Assembly: GCA_021613335.1 (NCBI GenBank)
Contig: JAJTWR010000425.1
Location: 352,501-416,500 of the forward strand
Direction: 5' to 3'
Source of the DNA: Whitmania pigra
Taxonomy: Eukaryota; Annelida; Clitellata; Hirudinida; Haemopidae
Length of the DNA: 64,000 nucleotides
Positions 46,900 through 59,300 of the stretch are shown piece by piece; position 1 is the stretch's first letter, and each line of letters begins with the position of its first letter. The notes beneath the pieces are model-generated. The model was not told where the DNA came from. It was given only the letters and a program-made list of their open reading frames with translations, and did no database searches. The translations under genes and the position numbers were made by a program.

Positions 46900-48075
46900 A
46901 GGAACAACAATTTAATTATAACACCCTTAGGTTTCAATGGATAATTTACTAGCATTGCATTTTTGTTTATTTTTCTTTAGCTAGAAAAACATTGTCTAAA
47001 GTGCACTCGATCTATTAAAACAACTTCTCTCGCTGAAAAAAAATCTACTCTTTTTAAGAATAACAATTCACTTTTATACGAAAAAGATATTGTGAATGAG
47101 CTGCAAGTATCTGAAAAGATTCGTATTTCCAAAGTTGATTTTAATAATGGATAATATCTGCAATATAGTATAATGTTGTAAATTATAGCAATTATTTCGT
47201 GTGGAGGTGAATGAACAAGTCGAGAGTCGGAGTCGAGAAAACAAAAGTTTTTAGCAATTTTCTTGGTGCCTTTACTCCCTTCAGTACACCAACCCAATTT
47301 CTTTCTTGTGTTCAAGAAAATATCGCGCAACAAATACGAATGATAAATACCATAGGAGTGACAATTTTGTCCTTTTCATTATTTTTTTTTATCCTTTTTA
47401 TTACAGCGTTATTATAAAATATTTTATGAACTAATTTTTCAGAATAATTTATTCGTCCATAAATTTATCTATCTGCCTCTCTATCATCTCTCCAGTTCTG
47501 AAAAACAGCGGGCATCATTAACATGAAGTTAGCGCCATTCAGTTTGAAATGTTGATCAACACTTTCTTGAACACCCGCTGAGAGTTTTGAAAAGTTGAAA
47601 TCTTTTTCTTTTTTTTTTTAATAAATGTTTTTAAATTGGCTCCACGGGTCGACTTTCTTCAAACTTTGGACTGACGATCGTGACGTCACAAATGTATTGC
47701 TGTCAGTTATCGAGTTCTGACGTCATCGCACTGCTGTTGGATTTGTCCTCACTTTCGACTTTTAGTTTGTTTACAAATTTAATTCTTATTAAGTCATTGG
47801 CTCATTAATAATTACTTTTAGTTTGTTTACAGATTTAATTCTTGTTAAGTTATAGACTCATTAATAATTACCTATAATGTATTAATGCATTGAAATCGTG
47901 GTGGATAAGTCGATGGATGGATGAATGGGTGGACGATGTAGTAGTTTAATTAATTAATTAATTAATGGATATGCATAATGTAAATGAATGTAAATCCAAC
48001 TCGAAAAAAAAACAGAAAGAAAAAAAATTCTATTTAATGAGAAGCACTGGTTCATTACGGAGAATAGCATATATA
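46900..48075. repeat. Alpha-unit 3' module, copy 2
   Basis: Same module as 33070-34240, including the paired TGACGTCA sites (47681-47688, 47718-47725). It ends in the BCR/ABR intron fragment ATTACGGAGAATAGCATATATAAA, which here runs into an AAT microsatellite. Confidence 0.75.
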
Positions 48076-48079
48076 AATT

Positions 48080-48080
<1 letters not shown>

Positions 48081-48166
<86 letters not shown>

Positions 48167-48168
48167 GG
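48081..48168. repeat. (AAT)n microsatellite
   Basis: About 88 bases of uninterrupted AAT repeat sit between the BCR/ABR intron fragment and a LINE 3' fragment. Confidence 0.95.
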
Positions 48169-48835
48169 CCCTAGCGGCAACGGAGTATTTGCAGAGGCAT
48201 AACAGGGTGGCCGGGTATGTGCACTGGAGAATACTGATGCATCTTAAAGTACCAGTTGTTGAAAAATATTATCTGCACGAACCAGATAAAGTTGTAAAGA
48301 CTGAAAATCAGGTGATCATGTGGGACCATGCGGTGACAACGGATAGATAAGTTGTGGCCAACAGGCCTGATATAATAGTTCTGGATAACAAAAGGAAAGC
48401 GTGCTTATTAATAGATATAGCCATACCCGACGATGTGAACGTTTCAAAAAAAGAAACTGAAAAAAGATTGAAGTACCAAGACATAAAAATTGAAATTTCC
48501 AGAATGTGGCAAGTGAAAGCAAGAGTCATCGCGGTGGTGGTTGGGGCACTAGGGACAGTTTCAGACAATTTTAGGAAGGAAATTGAAAGCATAGAGGCGG
48601 GGCTTGTGGCGGAGGAGATTCAAAGTATTGCGTTGATGGAGACAGCACGAATTTTACGAAAAGTTTTAGGATGAAGGAAATTTCTTTTGGTTTAGTTAAG
48701 AACAGCCATTGTTTTTTGTTTGTTTTTTTTCTGTATGTTGTTGCCTAAGGTCTCTGGAAGAGACTTGGCATTTTTTTTGTCCCGGGACTCTCGAGATTTT
48801 TTTTTGAATAAAAATAATAATAATAATAATAATAA
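48168..48835 (+). mobile_element. 3' fragment of a non-LTR retrotransposon
   Basis: The translation reads ALAATEYLQRHNRVAGYVHW, then EPDKVVKTENQVIMWDHAV and, after one in-frame TAA at 48347-48349, NRPDIIVLDNKRKACLLIDI and EIESIEAGLVAEEIQ. Many metazoan LINE ORF2 proteins end with this 'RPDIxVxDKxxKxxxxIDxAxP' domain. The frame stops at 48674. The 3'UTR (GTCCCGGGACTCTCGAGATT, then AATAAAAATAATAAT) gives a normal 3' end at about 48835. It is a 5'-truncated insertion flanked by AAT repeats on both sides. Confidence 0.85.
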
Positions 48836-49320
48836 TTGTAATAGCATTTCATCAGTAATCGAGTCTGTAATCCCTCAGGAGACAGAGCTGTTTTTGAACA
48901 CTTCTTACCCGAGGCTGATTTTGATACCATCATCATCACCAACACTGAAGAAACAGCGCACAATTCTCCTCTCGTCAGATTACGAAAGGGCAACCTGGAA
49001 AAATTCAATCGTCAGCTTCGTCAATAAGTGTGGGTGGAAGATGTATTCATATGCATGAGTCGTCTCATCAATGTGCACGAGGCGTTACATTAATATGCAT
49101 GGGTCGTGTCATATATTAATATGCACAATCAGATCGATCAATATTCAGATGTAAATATGGTTAATCCGACGATTGAGGGAATGAGTCAGTACGTTGTTAT
49201 TTACGCTTCACACGACAGATTTCTTTGATTTGTGCCTTTAATTCATTCATATTAATGAATCATTTGAATACAATTTAATAAATTTAAAAAAAATTATTAT
49301 TACTATTATCATAAACAAAT
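48836..49320 (+). pseudogene. Displaced copy of the second PH exon of the BCR/ABR gene
   Basis: Copy of 14945-15480, 34 kb from its parent. The exon copy 48879-49029 is 151 bases like the original, keeps both splice sites and frame, and encodes TLKKQRTILLSSDYERATWK with a handful of substitutions (VLN to FLN, ISSSS to IPSSS). The intron following it, with the ATATGCAT repeat, is also copied and stops just at the next exon's acceptor. The rest of the gene is absent. Confidence 0.88.
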
Positions 49321-49738
49321 TCAAATACTATTACTAAAGGCGATGTTAATAATTATAGTTTTAAGTCCGTTCGACTTGGCAGAGTAAGCTGGAAAAAAAT
49401 CGAGAATCTTGATCAAATAAGTCACGAGAAAGGCGAATATAATAATATTATCATATATAATACCATGTGACTTTCGCTTATTCATTTTTGAGAATCATTA
49501 ATGAATCTTGTAATGGAACTTTTGAAAATGCATTCATTCCAGTAATGAACAACTTCCATTTTCTTCCTAATGGAAAACACTCTATCACTCTAGAATCGAT
49601 AAATTGACATTTGTAAAGTACATTTACTTGTTTAAAAGATGTGCATTAAGGCATTTCTATTCTAGCAACCTTACACATTTTGATTAGTAATTAGATTTTG
49701 GTTATAAATTTTTGATCTCAAAATTCAAAACAGGATTG

Positions 49739-51781
49739 ATGAAGACCAAACGTCGTTTTGCTGACCTCTTCGTCCTACTTTCGATAAGTAAGTTGGACCA
49801 ATTTTTGCCAAGCAGTTAGCCATTCAATCAGTCAGCCATCAATAGTTGTTTGAATATTGTCACGGTTGTCCTACCACAAAACGTGGCAGCGAACATTACA
49901 TTGGAGCCGGATTATCAGAGCAGTGTTTACACAGGTCTAGGTTTTTAAGGTGTATTTACTTGTTCAAAAGGTGTCCGTTGAAGCTGCATTTCTATTTTCT
50001 CTTTCAATATTAGTGATTTTAATTTTATAAATCAGGGGTGTGCACGGCCCACCCGACCAGTTGTTGTGGCCCCTTAATAATGTTTTGAATTTTATAATTA
50101 AGCACTTTAATTTTGATTTTTTTTTTCGAAATCGTGATGTCATGAAGGATGTGGTACAATGTATAAATTTCATTAGTGCTAGAGGGCTGAACCATCGACT
50201 ATTTAGAGGAACTGGAATCTGATTACCCGATATTCTGTATTTCAATGCAGTTAGATAGCTCAGTAGAGTTGCTGATGTGAAAACGTTTTGAAATTTAAGG
50301 AAAGAAATCGAACAGTTCGTGGTAAATAAGAAACAAGATGTTACCTATTTTCAGCAATAGCAATGAGGATTTGTTAAATGACCTTGCTTTTCAAACTGAC
50401 ATCACACAACATCTTGTTGAATAAAATGTAAATCTGCAAGGTAAACAGCAAATGTGGCCAAAAGTTGGAAAATGTTGCACACCCCACTTATAAAACTCAT
50501 GTTAAGATTATGATGACCAAAGTTTTGTAAACTCCTTTAGGCTATGATTAGTTAAACCAATTTTCAGGAAATTTGTCATTCAATCAGCCAACCATTTGCT
50601 TGAATTTTGTTACAGTTTTTCTCTCACCGAGCAAGACTATGAACATAGCCTTGATGAAGCCGGCTTACCAAAGCAGTGTTTACCAAAGCAGACCAGGTAC
50701 ACCCAAATGTTTACTGGACGCTTCAAAAGCGGTGGATGGTAACACAAACCCTAACGTCTATGAGTGCCATTGTTCTATCATTAACGATATCTATGGCGAT
50801 CCAAACTGGTGGGCAGTGGACTTACTGGGGGTCTACACCATGGACTATGTCGTCGTCTACAACAGGCAGACATGTAGGCAAATGGTTTCTTAAGTCTTCA
50901 GGCTAATCGTTAATGTTTTGGAGAAAATTAGAGTGATTAATTGTAGCAAATGAATTTTTTATATTTTTAAATAATACTGATTTTCTAATTGTTGAAAATA
51001 AATAGATAACGTCGTTTAAAATTAATAATAACATGCTTCAAACAACTATCGGTCATAGTGACAGAAAGATTAAACAACTTCTGGGTTGGATTCACCAACG
51101 TCGACGTAAACCAATCTCATCCCCAAAGAGGACTCTACCCCTTGTGCGGCCAGTACCCTGGAAATATGACCCTCGGTGTGGTGGGGACGGTCAAATGCAA
51201 CTACAACCTCCCTCCAGCCAGGTACTTAATCATCCAGAAAGATCTGAATGCATTCGATGGAAAGGGTATGTGTCTTTGCGAAGTAGAGGCTTTTCCACTC
51301 GAACGAAATTCAGGTAAGAGTGCAAATCTGAGACTTACAAAAATTGTAAAACAGAGTGGTTAAACAATTACCAAAAACATTTAAAAAAAAACAGGACGGG
51401 TTGTTGTTTTGATTTTAGCGCTTAAAAAAATGTTCTTATTGTTGCCGAGCAGGATTTTGTAATGTTCGGATTATTCTTAAATTTAACCCTTAACTAAAAA
51501 CTTAGCCTTATTAATCGCATAAACAAAAAATCAATGCAGGATTCTTGTGGAAAATGAAGCCACGTTTGAAACTGTCAGGATACTCGTACTACGAGTGGAA
51601 CTATAAGGCATCGGTCCAGCAATGCATCTTTAAGTGCATCGCCAGTTCAACCAGGTGCGACTCATTCAATGAAAATCCTGACCTGAAGCTCTGCATCTTC
51701 AACCTCCATCCTTTTCGATTCAACACAACTTCGCTTGAGGTGGTTGCAGGCTGGAAATTCTGGAGTGCTACTCATGCTTGA
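49739..51781 (+). CDS. Lectin-apple unit 10: secreted FTP lectin with apple-like domain
   Basis: Exons 49739-49787, 50616-50873, 51059-51313 and 51540-51781 give 267 residues. Type C signal exon (MKTKRRFADLFVLLSI). The exon 2 loop after QSSVY is the longest in the array (QSRPGTPKCLLDASKAVDG). The FTP core (DPNWWAVDLLGVYT) and beta apple exon are intact, with HPFRFN in place of HPFGFN. The exon 3 donor is GTAAGA rather than GTGAGA. The 828-base intron 1 carries a relic exon 2 (about 49850-49935) and the most complete hAT copy (50033-50487). AATAAA occurs at 51899-51904 and again at 51905-51910, a likely polyadenylation region shared by beta units. Confidence 0.8.
50025..50495 (+). mobile_element. 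hAT-family element with 8-base target duplication, internally decayed
   Basis: The left end is CAGGGGTGTGCACGGCCCACCC at 50033, preceded by TTATAAAT (50025-50032). The right end is GTTGGAAAATGTTGCACACCCC near 50485, followed by TTATAAA. In units 1, 4 and 8 the right end is intact (CACCCCTG then TTATAAAT). The interior translates with breaks as a GTF2IRD2/ZBED-like hAT transposase: ARGLNHRLFR, DILYFNAV, KRFEI, NEDLLNDLAFQTDITQH, LQGKQQMW. An 8-base duplication and CAGGGGTG ends are typical of hAT. No full transposase frame remains. Confidence 0.85.
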
Positions 51782-52963
51782 AGAAATGAAAGACCAACTT
51801 TTACTTTTTAATTAATTGATATTTATTCTATAAATAATTTATCGTTTGGCATACATCCATTCAAGTGTCTGTGCTGTGTTCAAGACTTTTGATTGGGTAA
51901 TAAAAATAAACTTCGCTCAAAAAATGAATACAACGTAGCAAGAATATTAGTCATAAACTTCTAATTGAACTAACAACTTAATCAAATCGATTAAAATAAA
52001 TTTTTGAAATTAATAAAATTCAAAAACTTTTATTTCTTTCGTTGAAACTGAAGTGTTCATACATTTTCAAAATATATTTTACTTCCACTCGTCTAACGTC
52101 GGACAAAAAATCTAGTTCTTCAATAAATTTCCCATAAAAACATTTATAAATAACTGTTGCTGCTATTAAACTATCAGTTTGATTGTTGTCAAATTCGCCA
52201 AAAAATTGAATAAGCAGTCAGTGTTAGAAAAATATTTATTGCAGTCCACAGATAAGACGAAAAGTATGATATTTTTACAGAATATTGTATTATATGATAT
52301 TGTACATAGTAATAATATTATTATTAACAATAATAATAAGGAATGCGGTTTTTTGTACTGATTTTTTTTTTGATTGTTCTGATTGTTTTTGCTTGTGAAA
52401 ATAAACTTTGTGGTATGTTCTAAAAAAAAATAATATTGACAATTATAATTGTTTCTTCCTACTATCGGGATATGTCGTGAGGAGCAGAATGAAATCGAAA
52501 AAAAAAAGAAGATTCTAATATTTGTAAAGCGATTCTATTCAAAATCAAAAACATCAACGTAAATGCAAAAGAAAACAGCAGCAAACAATAATCTCTACAA
52601 CCGTCGCTCACAAAACTCGTCTGCCATTCTCGCCTCACACTCTCTCACTCACCAAAACCAAATAACATAATTAAATATAGTCAGGGACTGACAATAACAG
52701 TAATGTCATCCATACAGTAGATTGAATCGATGTTGCCCGGAATATCACTTGACTACCTGTCATTCATATCCACGAACAACAGAGCTATTGAAATATGTTG
52801 CAGTAATGATAGTTCTAGGAACGTTTTCCTTTTCTTCCGAATGCTCTTAAAGCGCATTGGTTTATTAAAAACGCATGAGCTGTTGAGCTGCATTTTTAAT
52901 TCTTCTTCGTCGAATGAGGATTTTATATTTAAAAAGTTTGATTTCAAACTCAAAATAGGATTA

Positions 52964-54098
52964 ATGATGACCAGAATTGTAAACTCTGTTGTGTTACTTT
53001 TGATACGTAAGTTAGACAAATCTTTGATAATTATTTAGTCATTCAATCAGCCAACCATCCAATACTTAGTTGAATCTTGTTACAGTTTTCCTCTCAACAA
53101 GCGAGGCAGCGAACATAGCCTTGAAGAAGCCGGCATATCAAAGCAGTGTTTACCAAGAAGTACCTTGGTGTCCATCAATGGACGCTTCAAAAGCTGTGGA
53201 TGGTAACAGAAACCCTGACGTATATAAATGCCATTGTTCTATCATTAACGATATCTATGGCGATCCAAACTGGTGGGCAGTGGACTTACTGGGGGTCTAC
53301 ACCATGGACTATGTCGTCGTCTACAACAGGAAGAAATGTAGGCAAATGTGCTTTTAAGTCTTCGAGCTAATCGTTAATGTTTTTGAGATAAGTAGAGTGA
53401 TTAATTGTAGCAAATGAATTTGCAATATTTTTAATAACCCTGATTTTTTAGTTGTTGCTGGTTTTAAGATAATAAATGCATAACGTCGTTTAAAATTAAT
53501 AATAACATGCTTAAAACAACTATCGGTCCTAGTTGAAGAAAGATTAAACAACTTCTGGGTAGGATTCACCAATGTCGACGTAAACCAATTTCATCCCCAA
53601 AGAGGGCTCTACCCCTTGTGCGGCCAGTACCCTGGAAAAATGACTCTCGGTGTGGTAGGAACAGTCAAATGCAACTACAACCTCCCTCCAGCCAGATACC
53701 TAATCATCCAGATGGATCTGCTTGCATTGGATGGAAGGGGCATGTGCATTTGCGAGCTGGAGGCCTTTCCACTGGAACGAGATTCAGGTGAAATGAAGTA
53801 TTAAAAAATATTTGAAATCATATTTAACAATAACTTGTAAAAAATAACTAAAAATGTCCTAGGTACCATATGGACATTCAAATCAAACGCGAATCTGTTG
53901 GGATATTCGCATTACAATTGGACGTACAATAAATCGATTTCTGAGTGCATCATAAAGTGCATCTCCACCAGATGCGACTCTTTCAACGAAAATCCAAACC
54001 AAAAGATCTGCATCTTCAACCTTCACCTTAACGGATTCAATAGAATCTCAATCGTGAGAAACATAGGGTGGAAATTCTGGGCGGCCACTCATGCATGA
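52964..54098 (+). CDS. Lectin-apple unit 11: secreted FTP lectin with apple-like domain
   Basis: Exons 52964-53006, 53086-53337, 53533-53787 and 53863-54098 give 261 residues. Type A signal exon (MMTRIVNSVVLLLI, full GTAAGT donor). The exon 2 loop is intermediate (QEVPWCPSMDASKAVDG), one residue longer than other type A copies and sharing MDASKAVDG with type C copies, which hints at gene conversion. The FTP core is intact (DPNWWAVDLLGVYT, LCGQYPGKMTLG). The alpha apple exon reads WTFKSNANLLGYSHYNWTY, SECIIKCISTRCDS and GWKFWAATHA. It is the most downstream copy and lies about 2.3 kb from the DEG/ENaC-like gene. Confidence 0.8.
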
Positions 54099-54199
54099 GA
54101 GGGGACTGGCTTGGTGATTTGTAACTGCTTTCTCTGAAGACGAAAAGCGTTAACTGAACTCTTCAAGTGCAAAATCAAAGTGGACTAAAATGCAAAACT

Positions 54200-55340
54200 T
54201 GTTGCTTAGGAATTTAATTATAACACCCTTAGGTTTCAATGGATGAATTTCATCATTTCCTAGCATTGCACTTTTGTTTATTTTTTCTTTAGCCATTTTT
54301 TCACTCGATCGATTAAAACAACGTCTCTCGCTGGAAAAAAATCTACTCTTTTTAAAAATAACAATTGACTTTTATACGAAAAAGATATTGTGAATGAGCT
54401 GCAAGTATCTGAAATTATTCGTATTTCCAAAGTTGATTTTAATAATGGATAATATCTGCAATATAGTATAATATTGTAAATTATGGCAATTATGTCGTGT
54501 GGATGTGAATGAACAAGTCGAGAGTCTGAGTCGAGAAAACAAAAGTTTTCATCAATTTTCTTGGTGCATTTACTCCCTTCAGTACACCAATCCAATTTCT
54601 TTCTTGTGTTCAAGAAAATATCGCGCAACAAATACGAATGATAAATACCATAGGAGTGACAATTTTGTCCTTATCATTATTTTTTTTATCCTTTTCATTA
54701 CAGCGTTATTATAAAATATAGTATAAACTACTTTTTCAGAATAATTTATTCGTCCATAAATTTTCCTATCTGCTTTTGTATCATCTCTCCAGTTCTAAAA
54801 AACAGCGGGAATCATTAACATGAAGTTAGCGCCATTCAGTTTGAAATGTTGATCAACACTTTCTTGAACACCCGCTGAGAGTTTTGAAAAGTTGAAATCT
54901 TTTTCTTTTTTTGTTAATAAATGTTTTTAAATGTGCTCCACGGGTCGACTTTCTTCAAACTTTGGACTGACGATCGTGACGTCACAAATGTATCGCTGGC
55001 AGTTATCGAGTTCTGACGTCATCGCACTGCTGTTTGATTTGTCCTCACTTTCGACTCTTAATTTGTTTACAAATTTAATTCTTATTAAGTTATTGACTGA
55101 TAATTACTTTTAGTTTGTTTACAAATTTTATTCTCATTAAGTTATTGACTAATTAATGATTACCATTAATGTATTAATGCATTGAAGTCTTAGTGGATGA
55201 GTCGATGGATGGATGAATTAATGAGTGGACGATGTAGTAGCTTAATTAATTAAATAATGAATGGATATCCATAATGTAAATGTATGTAAATCCAACTCGA
55301 AAGAAAAACAGAAAGAAAAAAATTATTTTTAATGAAAAGC
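54200..55340. repeat. Alpha-unit 3' module, copy 3
   Basis: Third copy of the module at 33070-34240, with TGACGTCA at 54977-54984 and 55014-55021. It ends near 55340, without the BCR/ABR intron fragment seen at the ends of the other two, and marks the right edge of the array. Confidence 0.75.
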
Positions 55341-56362
55341 ACCGGGTAACCTAATAATAATCCCTGTTGGAATTATAAATCGTTTCTATCAGCATTTTGA
55401 TATATCGAAGTACTTTGAGACTCGTCAAGTATCGAGACACAGCTTGAAACTGTAAGTCATAATTGGGAAATCCCTAGTAGAAATTAATGTATGTTTAATT
55501 TATTGCGTTAATTATGATTTATTTAAGAATTAATATAAAGTATATTAAACTTTATTAAATGAAAAATGTAATATCTCCACAAAGTTCTCATTATTTTCCT
55601 TGCTATTGACTGTCTTTTTTTTGGTTTTATTTAATTAATACATTAATTAATTAATTCCAACAACAACGGCACAAGACCATCTTTTCGATGAAAAAATGGA
55701 TGGACTGATGGAATAAAAGAGTGTAACTAATAAATTTTGAAAAACAGAAGATGATCAGTTATTAATGGCTTAATGACATTTGAAATAATTTCAGCTGACT
55801 ACGGTGACGAATGAGTTGCAGGTAAAAACATATTTATTAGGTGCCAACGCAGCGGGTCACAACTGAGTCCACATTATCCTCGTAAAATCGAGTTTCAACT
55901 GGCAACATTTGACAATGTGAAGCCCCGTGGATCCATTGTCTGTACTTGTTGCTGTTCCTTGTGATCTTCTTATAAGTTGCAGCTCAACGTATCTTATGAT
56001 ATCTTCATCTCTGTCAATTGACTTGTCTGCCTCCCCAGAATCGCCGTTCTTTGCGATGCGAGACAATTTTGCAACATGACTCGATGAGTTCTTAAACTCA
56101 TTCTTAAATTCTTTGACATTAAACAAACTTATTTTAATTCGTTTTCTGAAATATTATGGAATAAGTACAAAAAGCAAAAGATCTGCACAAATTCATTTCC
56201 TGAGTCGGTGAGGAAACTGAACATTGAAATACAAACGTACAAACAGGCAAGATTTTAAAGTCTCTAAGCTGAAACAATAAATAATATAGAAATAATTAAC
56301 AAATTTCATTCTCAGATTAGCACCGGAATAAATCTCTGCATTGAGTGCCCTTTCGAAAAGAA
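55341..56362. other. Spacer between lectin array and DEG/ENaC-like gene
   Basis: AT-rich spacer. A minus-strand open frame (56126-55857, 89 codons, beginning LFNVKEFKNEFKNSSSH if read from TTG) has more balanced composition than its surroundings and a possible acceptor (TTTCAG) just before it. It could be a terminal exon of an unknown minus-strand gene, but no product is recognised and its upstream exons would have to lie within the DEG gene. Confidence 0.35.
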
Positions 56363-59300
56363 ATGTCTTACTTCAACGAACCGGAAAAACCCGGCTGCTG
56401 CGAGCACTGCTGTGAACTCACGCAAGACTGTGGCGAGGGATGCGGAAACTGCGCTACATCATGTGAGACGATACTCTCTCAATTTGCTGACAATTTACAA
56501 TTAACATTTTATTGATGAAACCTATCTAAATATGATGCTTTATATTCTTTTAATAGGTATTACGTTCATTCAAAATGTCTTAAATTGAATCTTTTCTATT
56601 TATCATTTAGGTCCATATTATTCGAATCATCATAAAAACATCAAATAAAATTATATTTAATCTAAAATAATTACACAACAACATCACAACAGGTCGCCAG
56701 GGTCTGGCAATGTGTTTGGTCAATTGCTGCTCGTACGGAACACCAGCCCCCATAGATTCAGGGAGTGAAGTCTTACCACCTTGGAGGAAACTTTGGGTGG
56801 AATTTGTCAACAGGGTCACGTGGCACGGACTCAAGTACACCGAACTGAGGAGTCGTTTCATCATTAGAAGGTGCGCAGTGCATTGATATTTAAGAGATCA
56901 TAAATATTTATGAGTTCATTATTATTAATGAGGTCATGAATATTCACGAGTACATTGCAAATTCACGATTACATTATTATTTTTAATGACAATGGTAAAA
57001 TTATTCGTGATTACATTAAATTAACATTAACATAAAATCTATCTGTCTGCAGATTCATATGGACGATAATCCTACTCATAACCGTTAGCTTGTTCCTGTA
57101 CCTCAACTCGGAGAAACTCAAGTACTTGTTGACCAACCCCGTCACCATCAGCCTCAACGTCATCTACAACAATACACTGCCATTTCCAGCCGTCACCATA
57201 TGTAATCCCAACCAATACAGGTGAGTACAGGTGGATGACGCATAGTCATTTTGCTCTTAAATGTGTTGTTTTTATATCTGTTTTTTTTTGTTTTTCTTTA
57301 ATAAATTAATATCACGCTCTTTGGAATTATACGAAAAAAGGTTGACAGCGTTGCACGAAATGGGTCTCTTGGATCTAATGGTTAACGATGTCGATTCCTC
57401 AAATTGTAAAGGCAAGATGTCATTAAACATTGCAATCCTTTTATTGATAAAATGTATTTTAATTCTTTTTGTCTAGTCTGTATATCTATCTACATAATAT
57501 CTATTTCTTCTATTATCTTATATCTACTTATTTTATATACCTACCCATCTAAATAATTATCTAATCTAGCTATCAATCCTAATTAATACTAATACAATAT
57601 CTATCTAATCTATCTATATATTCTCAACAGCTTGTTCAGAATACGTTCTGTACACCGAGGTATGTTGGTCGAAAAAGGTCGAATCTGATGAATTCTTCAG
57701 CTTCTCATTCACCGAGGTTTCACGAAGAGTTTGCATGTCCCTATGCACCGACACCTACGACACGAAATGCAGTGGCTTCTTCTACTATCGATCGAACAGA
57801 AGTTGCCTCTTGTCTTCGTACACGGGGGAATGGCTGGACGCCAGAGACCCACCATGTCCTAAAGACAGCGGCACGGAATTTTATAGGAGAAATCGTAACA
57901 TAAGTAATATTATTAATTACGCCAATTCTATTATTATTTTTATTATTATTATAATCTAAAATATTTATTCAAGGATCGGAATCAATCGTCTGCACATTTG
58001 AAGAGAGTTCCTGTGCATTTATAAATGAAATAGATTCCAGTGATTCCTGGATACTAGGACAAGCCAAAAACAGTCCAGTGGCCAAGGACAACACTCTCAA
58101 CCTAGGTTTGATCTTAAGTTTTACACATTCATTCATCCATCCATCAATCAATCAATCAATAAAATAATAACCCATAATTACTTGTAAATGCACTTTCATC
58201 CCTAGGGTCGGGGCACATAGTAAGCCTCCTGGCTACGGAACAAAAAGCAGGGTACCAGGCAGAACTCTTATCACCCTACCTGAACACGACGGGCATGTGC
58301 CTCGAACTGTTCTACTGGTTCCAAGCGGACAAGGCCAACATTGGCGAGATTCCAACTCTTACCGTTTGGACTGTGGACGAAGAAAAAGTGAGAAGAAAGA
58401 TCAACGCCACCAACAAGTTCATCCAGGATTGGTCGAGGTTCTTCGTTACTTTGCCAGAGGGCATCAACCAGATCGTCATCGAGGGTAAGAGGGCTGGGGC
58501 TGGCACCAACGGCATCGCTCTTGACGACGTCAATGTCGGGAAATGTGAAATGTTCAGTGAGTGAAATCCATGATTGCCATTAAATACAAACAAATATCTG
58601 CATAATTTGTCGAACAATGCGACGCAGTGAATGAGTAATTTAACTCCAATGATAACAAATTTAATTAACTTAAATAACCATGCAAATGGTAATAATATGA
58701 AATAAACTATTAAACTATTAAATCTAATTAAATTAAAATTAAATTATTAAAACTTAAACTTAAAAATTAAAAATTATTAAATTAAATCCTTAATACTACT
58801 AATTAGCTATTAAATCGTACGTTCATAGAGATTCCATAGAACAAATTCCTTTCAGCCAAATACAGAAATTGTAAGGTCTCGAGAAAGGGCATAGCCTACA
58901 TGGGCAAAATCAACGTGTCCAGCACTGGACAACCCTGTCTCAGGTGGAACCAAGTCAGCAGTACCCTCGTCTACAAATTGCCTGACCAGTTTGCTAAGGA
59001 CGCTGTCAATTATTGCAGGTTTGTAACTTTAAAAATTTTCACTGGATTTTTTTTTTAAATTGAAAATAATTTAATTTAATTCAATTGACAATAATAATAA
59101 TAATAACAACAACAATAATAACAGTAAAATATTGGATATCATCCAGGGCAATGCTTTACTGCTCAACAAACAAGTTTCAAATTCTTCAATTGTTGCACTT
59201 GCATAAAACACAAATAGGTCTAAGCTAAGATTTGAACACGGAAACTGTTGAACAACTTTAAAAAAAAAACTCCTTCAAAACCCCACCCACTGATGCACCC

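Noticed and set aside
55857..56126. Minus-strand 89-codon open frame before the DEG/ENaC-like gene
   Set aside because: Lacks an ATG at the track start and has no recognisable product. Kept only as a note in the spacer entry.
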